Part shown: positions 9,508 to 12,209 of the stretch, piece after piece
Position numbering within the stretch: the stretch's first letter is position 1
Layout of the letters: the number at the start of each line of letters is the position of its first letter
From: an uncultured Desulfobacterales bacterium
GTDB lineage: Bacteria; Desulfobacterota; Desulfobacteria; Desulfobacterales; JAFDCJ01
Length of the DNA stretch: 12,209 bases
Reading direction: 5' to 3'
NCBI GenBank assembly: GCA_945787595.1
Contig: CALZJV010000397.1
Span: 1-12,209, forward strand
Notes under the pieces: generated by a model
Told to the model about the DNA's origin: nothing
What the model saw: the letters and a program-made list of their open reading frames with translations, nothing else
Databases searched by the model: none
Program-made: the position numbers and the translations under genes

Positions 9508-10212
9508 CTATTTGATCAAATCCTTGATAAGGGCAGTATCTACTTTGACGCCGGGCCCCATCGTCGTAGATATTGCGATACTTCTCAGGTAAGTTCCTTT
9601 GCTGGAAGCCGGTTTGAGCCGTAAAACTGTTTCTAAAAAAGCAACAATATTCTGGAGGATTTTTTCAACTCCGAAAGAAACCTTCCCCATGGGCGCATGA
9701 ACAATGCCAGCTTTTTCGACTCTGAAATCGATCTTGCCGGACTTAAGTTCGTTCACGACCCTGGCGACATCAAACGTAACAGTACCGGTTTTAGCATTGG
9801 GCATGAGCCCTCTAGGTCCCAGCAATTTTCCGATTTTCCCGACAGTGCCCATCATGTCTGGAGTGGCGACTGTTTTATCAAAACCGTACCATCCACCCTT
9901 GATCTTTTCTACTAGGTCATCATTCCCCACAAATTCGGCACCGGCATCCAGTGCTTCTTTTTCCTTCTCGCCTTTCGCAAAAACGAGGACTTTGACCCCT
10001 TTGCCGGTTCCATTGGGCAAAATCACACTGCCCCTCACCATCTGGTCTGCATGCCTGGGGTCCACGCCCAGACGAACAGCCACATCAACGGTCTCATCAA
10101 ATTTGGCAAAAGATGAATCCAAAGTCATCTTTACCGCCCCTTCAAAACCATCGTATTCCCCGGCAATTATTGCTTTTCGCGATTCTATGTATTTCTTACC
10201 CCGCTTCGGCAT
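9508..10212 (-). CDS. rplA: Ribosomal protein L1
   Basis: L1 (uL1) forms the mobile stalk at the E-site side of the large subunit and helps release deacylated tRNA. The product is 234 residues. The start [15 protein letters not shown] matches the family; two in-frame ATGs at 10224 and 10221 are too close to the AAGGAG at 10230-10225 (0 and 3 nt), whereas the ATG at 10212 is 12 nt from it. Conserved parts visible are [20 protein letters not shown] near residue 45, [18 protein letters not shown] near residue 130, and [13 protein letters not shown] with the C-terminal [12 protein letters not shown]. It follows rplK by 48 nt. In E. coli L1 represses the rplK-rplA mRNA; no clear operator is visible here, because nusG ends only 21 nt before rplK. 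Confidence 0.97.
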   Translation of the reverse strand: MPKRGKKYIESRKAIIAGEYDGFEGAVKMTLDSSFAKFDETVDVAVRLGVDPRHADQMVRGSVILPNGTGKGVKVLVFAKGEKEKEALDAGAEFVGNDDLVEKIKGGWYGFDKTVATPDMMGTVGKIGKLLGPRGLMPNAKTGTVTFDVARVVNELKSGKIDFRVEKAGIVHAPMGKVSFGVEKILQNIVAFLETVLRLKPASSKGTYLRSIAISTTMGPGVKVDTALIKDLIK

Positions 10213-10260
10213 TGTTATCATCATCTCCTTAGATCGTGTTTCGAGTTACAGGAAGTATTA

Positions 10261-10683
10261 CTATCCGACTTCAATCCCCATACTTCTGGCCGTTCCGGCT
10301 ATGATTTTGCAAGCAGCATCCAAATCATTCGCATTGAGGTCAACCATTTTTAGTTTGGCGATCTCTTCGAGCTGCTGTCTGTTGACTATGCCGACACGAT
10401 CCCGCTTGGGATCACCTGCACCTTTGGCGATTTTAGCCGCCTTTTTAAGCAAAACGGCTGCCGGAGGTGTTTTGGTGATAAATGTAAAGGATCGGTCCTG
10501 ATAGACCGTAATCACCACGGGAATGATCATGCCTTCCTCTTGAGCCGTCCGGGAATTAAACGCCTTACAAAAGTCCATAATATTAACCCCGTGTTGTCCC
10601 AGAGCGGGACCGATCGGGGGAGAAGGATTGGCCTTTCCGGCTACAACCTGCAGTTTGATTAGCGCCATCACCTTTTTTGCCAT
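10261..10683 (-). CDS. rplK: Ribosomal protein L11
   Basis: L11 (uL11) binds the GTPase-associated centre of 23S rRNA, next to the L10 stalk, and is needed for the RelA stringent response. The product is 140 residues, typical for the family. The N-terminal domain has [20 protein letters not shown] (residues 18-37), with the prolines that form the thiostrepton-facing surface, followed by FCKAFNSRT. The C-terminal RNA-binding domain includes [19 protein letters not shown] and ends in [12 protein letters not shown]. The ATG at 10683 has AGGAG about 13 nt upstream, rather far; an internal ATG at codon 6 is not preferred, since MAKKV is the usual start. The 21-nt gap to nusG implies one transcript. 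Confidence 0.97.
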   Translation of the reverse strand: MAKKVMALIKLQVVAGKANPSPPIGPALGQHGVNIMDFCKAFNSRTAQEEGMIIPVVITVYQDRSFTFITKTPPAAVLLKKAAKIAKGAGDPKRDRVGIVNRQQLEEIAKLKMVDLNANDLDAACKIIAGTARSMGIEVG

Positions 10684-10704
10684 TTTAATCTATTATCTCC
10701 TAAC

Positions 10705-11235
10705 CTATAGTTTCTGAACCTGGACAAAATCCAATTCCACCGGTGTTGACCGGCCGAATATGCTCACGAGCACCTTGATTTTTCCCTTTTCCTGATTGAC
10801 TTCTTCCACCGTCCCGTTGAAATTCGTAAAAGGTCCATCGATGACACGAATTTCATCGCCGGAATCAAAAAAATATTTCGGCTGGGGTTTCAATTTACCG
10901 GCTGCCATCCGGTTCAAAATCTGATCGGCTTCTTCATCGGATATAGGTGCCGGTTTGTTGCGCCCGCCCAAGAACCCCGTTACCTTAGCCGTATCATTAA
11001 CCACATGCCAGGTTCCATCATCGAGCTCCATTTGGACTAAAATGTAACCCGGATAAAATTTTCGAGACGATGTCTTGCGTTTTCCTTTGACCAGTTCAAC
11101 AACCTCCTCCGTTGGCACAAGTACTTCACCGAATTTTTCATGATGAGGGGAAGCGTCAATTCTCTCCTCCAGGGCTGCTTTTACCTTATTTTCGAAGCCC
11201 GAATACACATGGACGATGTACCATTTAAACGCCAC
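10705..11235 (-). CDS. nusG: Transcription elongation/antitermination factor NusG
   Basis: NusG binds the beta' clamp helices across the RNA polymerase cleft, suppresses pausing, and uses its KOW domain to contact Rho or ribosomal S10. The product is 176 residues. The N-terminal NGN domain begins MAFKWYIVHVYSGFENKV and contains RKFYPGYILVQMELDD (58-73) and FLGGRNKPAPIS (88-99). A linker follows, then the KOW domain with DEIRVIDGPFTNFNGTVEEV (127-146). The start codon is GTG at 11235 with GAGGAG 8 nt upstream. It lies 17 nt after secE and 21 nt before rplK, the standard secE-nusG-rplKA arrangement. Confidence 0.97.
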   Translation of the reverse strand: MAFKWYIVHVYSGFENKVKAALEERIDASPHHEKFGEVLVPTEEVVELVKGKRKTSSRKFYPGYILVQMELDDGTWHVVNDTAKVTGFLGGRNKPAPISDEEADQILNRMAAGKLKPQPKYFFDSGDEIRVIDGPFTNFNGTVEEVNQEKGKIKVLVSIFGRSTPVELDFVQVQKL

Positions 11236-11252
11236 TGTTTTCTCTCCTCATG

Positions 11253-11657
11253 CTATTGAAGTAAGAATCTGATCAAACTGGAAAGACCCAAATCAACTGC
11301 GCCAAGAAATATAGATATGATCATCACCAGGGCAATGACGACCACGGTAGAGCCGATTGTTTGTTTGCGTGACGGCCAAGCGACTTTTTTTAATTCAACT
11401 TTAACTTCCCTTAAAAATTGGGCGGTTTTGCCAATTATATTATCTTTGTGTTTTAGCGCCAGGGGACTCGTAACAGCTGTTTGCTTCTTTGCGGGGAAAG
11501 CCAGCTTTTTCATTCTGCCTTGGGCAGGCATCTCACCCGGAGCGGCTTTTTTCACTCCGGAGACAGTGGCTTCCTGTGCTCCGGCAGTCGATTTTTTTTC
11601 AACTCCAGATTTTTTCTTTTTGGTCCCCGATGTTTTTTTTCGCTGTATCCGTCCCAT
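11253..11657 (-). CDS. secE: Preprotein translocase subunit SecE with basic N-terminal extension
   Basis: SecE clamps SecY in the inner-membrane protein translocation channel. The product is 134 residues. The conserved SecE domain is at the C-terminus: the amphipathic cytoplasmic helix FLREVKVELKKVAWPSRKQT (81-100), followed by one membrane helix (about 103-121, rich in I, V, L). The first 70 residues are an extension rich in Lys, Ala, Ser and Gly (for example KKTSGTKKKKSGVEKKS) with no recognised domain. It is longer than the single-helix SecE of Gram-positive bacteria, and unlike E. coli SecE the extra length shows no additional membrane helices. The ATG at 11657 has AGGAG 4 nt upstream. 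It follows tRNA-Trp by 98 nt and precedes nusG by 17 nt. Confidence 0.95.
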   Translation of the reverse strand: MGRIQRKKTSGTKKKKSGVEKKSTAGAQEATVSGVKKAAPGEMPAQGRMKKLAFPAKKQTAVTSPLALKHKDNIIGKTAQFLREVKVELKKVAWPSRKQTIGSTVVVIALVMIISIFLGAVDLGLSSLIRFLLQ

Positions 11658-11700
11658 TGTACTCCTAAAAAGTTAAAAACTCAAAGATTACAGAAAAAGC

Positions 11701-11712
11701 AAAGAATTCTTT
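11701..11712. repeat. 12-bp perfect palindrome between tRNA-Trp and secE
   Basis: AAAGAATTCTTT is a perfect palindrome in the 98-nt spacer. It is A/T-rich, has no loop, and no T-run suited to termination follows. It might be a protein site or chance; nothing else supports a function. Confidence 0.3.
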
Positions 11713-11755
11713 CTATCACTGAATCTTAAGCTTCTGAGCTTCGCCCAAGAAAGTA

Positions 11756-11831
11756 TGGCAGGCCAGGAGGGATTCGAACCCCCAACACCCGGATTTGGAG
11801 TCCGATGCTCTACCGTTAGAGCTACTGGCCT
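11756..11831 (-). tRNA. trnW: tRNA-Trp (anticodon CCA)
   Basis: The 76-nt cloverleaf is complete. The acceptor stem AGGCCAG (11831-11825) pairs with CTGGCCT (11766-11760), followed by discriminator G and an encoded CCA. The anticodon loop is CTCCAAA, so the anticodon is CCA, which reads UGG. The T arm has GGGGG-TTCGAAT-CCCTC. The encoded CCA is proteobacteria-like. The tRNA stands between rpmG and secE, a common arrangement, and is probably cotranscribed with secE-nusG and then cut out. Confidence 0.97.
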
Positions 11832-11849
11832 GCATATTCCGTTGCGTAT

Positions 11850-11879
11850 TTTATAATTGTCAATGACCCACATCATCAA
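11850..11879 (-). promoter_or_regulatory. Likely promoter of tRNA-Trp and secE-nusG, with inverted repeat
   Basis: On the minus strand TTGATG (11879-11874) and TATAAA (11855-11850) are 18 bp apart, a reasonable sigma-70 promoter, with a start expected near 11843, about 12 nt before the tRNA. A TTGACA at 11863-11858 has no good -10 at the correct distance. The -35 is one arm of a perfect hairpin, CATCAAA-CGGA-TTTGATG (11874-11891 on the plus strand). The 110-nt gap between rpmG and the tRNA shows no standard terminator, so read-through from tuf-rpmG is possible. Confidence 0.5.
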
Positions 11880-11941
11880 ACGGATTTGATGGCGATCAGC
11901 GCTGCATTTTTCTTAAAGCAGGTTAATCCGAATCATCATTT

Positions 11942-12091
11942 CTATTTGGATTCCTTGTGCGGTGTATGTTTGCGACAAAACCTGCAATATTTACTAAACG
12001 CCAACTTATCCGGTGTTGTTCGCTTATTTTTGGTCGTGGTATAATTTCTGCGTTTGCATTCAGTACATGCAAGGGTAACAATAATTCTCAC
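11942..12091 (-). CDS. rpmG: Ribosomal protein L33 (zinc-type)
   Basis: L33 (bL33) is a small protein of the large subunit near the E site. This short gene encodes 49 residues. It has the two cysteine pairs of the zinc-binding form: C9-x-x-C12 ([11 protein letters not shown]) and C36-x-x-C39 ([14 protein letters not shown]). The start is GTG at 12091 with AAGGAG 8 nt upstream; the stop is TAG. It begins 20 nt after the tuf stop, so it is likely on the tuf transcript. The length and the end (HTPHKESK) are typical. Confidence 0.96.
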   Translation of the reverse strand: MRIIVTLACTECKRRNYTTTKNKRTTPDKLAFSKYCRFCRKHTPHKESK

Positions 12092-12111
12092 CTGAAGAAC
12101 TCCTTAAGCAT

Positions 12112-12209
12112 TTATTCGATAATATCACTGACGACTCCGGCACCCACCGTACGACCGCCTTCGCGCACCGCAAATCGAACCTCTTTCTCCATGGCTATCG
12201 GCGTTATCA
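12112..12209 (-). CDS. tuf: Elongation factor Tu (partial, only the C-terminus)
   Basis: EF-Tu delivers aminoacyl-tRNA to the ribosome as a GTP complex. Only the last 31 residues are in the window, [20 protein letters not shown] followed by [11 protein letters not shown], ending in TAA at 12114-12112. This is the end of domain III, with the conserved [13 protein letters not shown] strand. The 5' part, including the GTPase domain, lies outside the window. rpmG begins 20 nt downstream. Confidence 0.97.
   Translation of the reverse strand, partial: ITPIAMEKEVRFAVREGGRTVGAGVVSDIIE

Noticed and set aside
9704..10501. Long plus-strand open frame of 265 codons across rplA and rplK
   Set aside because: It is antisense to two clearly conserved ribosomal protein genes, spans the gap between them, and has no recognisable protein features. 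It is a shadow of their codon use.
11858..11863. Perfect TTGACA upstream of tRNA-Trp as the -35
   Set aside because: 17 to 18 bp downstream there is only GGAATA or GAATAT, and the start would fall on the tRNA itself. The TTGATG / TATAAA pair fits better.

Overview
Every gene in this window lies on the minus strand. Read from the right-hand end leftwards, the order is tuf (3' end only), rpmG, tRNA-Trp, secE, nusG, rplK, rplA, rplJ, rplL, rpoB and rpoC (missing its 3' end). This is the classical bacterial elongation factor / secretion / ribosomal protein / RNA polymerase cluster. Moderate GC, the proteobacterial form of RpoB and RpoC with large lineage-specific insertions (SI1 and SI2 in beta, SI3 in beta'), and the wording of L10, L7/L12 and RpoB suggest a Desulfobacterota (deltaproteobacterial) organism, perhaps near Desulfobacterales. 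That placement is from family memory and is an inference.

Right side (about 9500-12209): the tail of EF-Tu, a 49-residue zinc-type L33 with a GTG start, and tRNA-Trp with an encoded CCA. A promoter-like sequence stands just upstream of the tRNA. Next come SecE with a long basic N-terminal extension, NusG (GTG start), L11 and L1, all closely spaced. Middle (about 7869-9507): a 316-base spacer holds the L10 leader, the RNA element bound by the L10-L12 complex, followed by rplJ (GTG start, very strong ribosome binding site) and rplL. As written, rplL carries an exact 8-bp tandem duplication after codon 17 that breaks the reading frame. Left side (1-7868): rpoB is complete, then a 56-base gap, then 1254 codons of rpoC.

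The most unusual thing here is inside rpoC. Between the conserved segments around residues 572 and 675 of beta' there are about 100 extra in-frame residues. They read as a complete parvulin (PpiC-type peptidyl-prolyl isomerase) domain, about 40-60 residues before the rim helices of the secondary channel. The first catalytic His and the Cys/Asp position of parvulins are replaced by Arg and Ala, so it looks like a parvulin fold used for binding or chaperoning rather than catalysis. Residue numbering supports a discrete insertion: the first zinc site and catalytic DFDGD motif sit at exactly the E. coli residue numbers, while the second zinc site is shifted by +95.

Together the genes supply translation (EF-Tu, L33, L11, L1, L10, L7/L12, tRNA-Trp), secretion (SecE), transcription elongation (NusG) and the two largest RNA polymerase subunits. 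Expected controls are L10 autoregulation at the leader and a possible internal promoter in it. No rho-independent terminator, mobile element or CRISPR array was seen.
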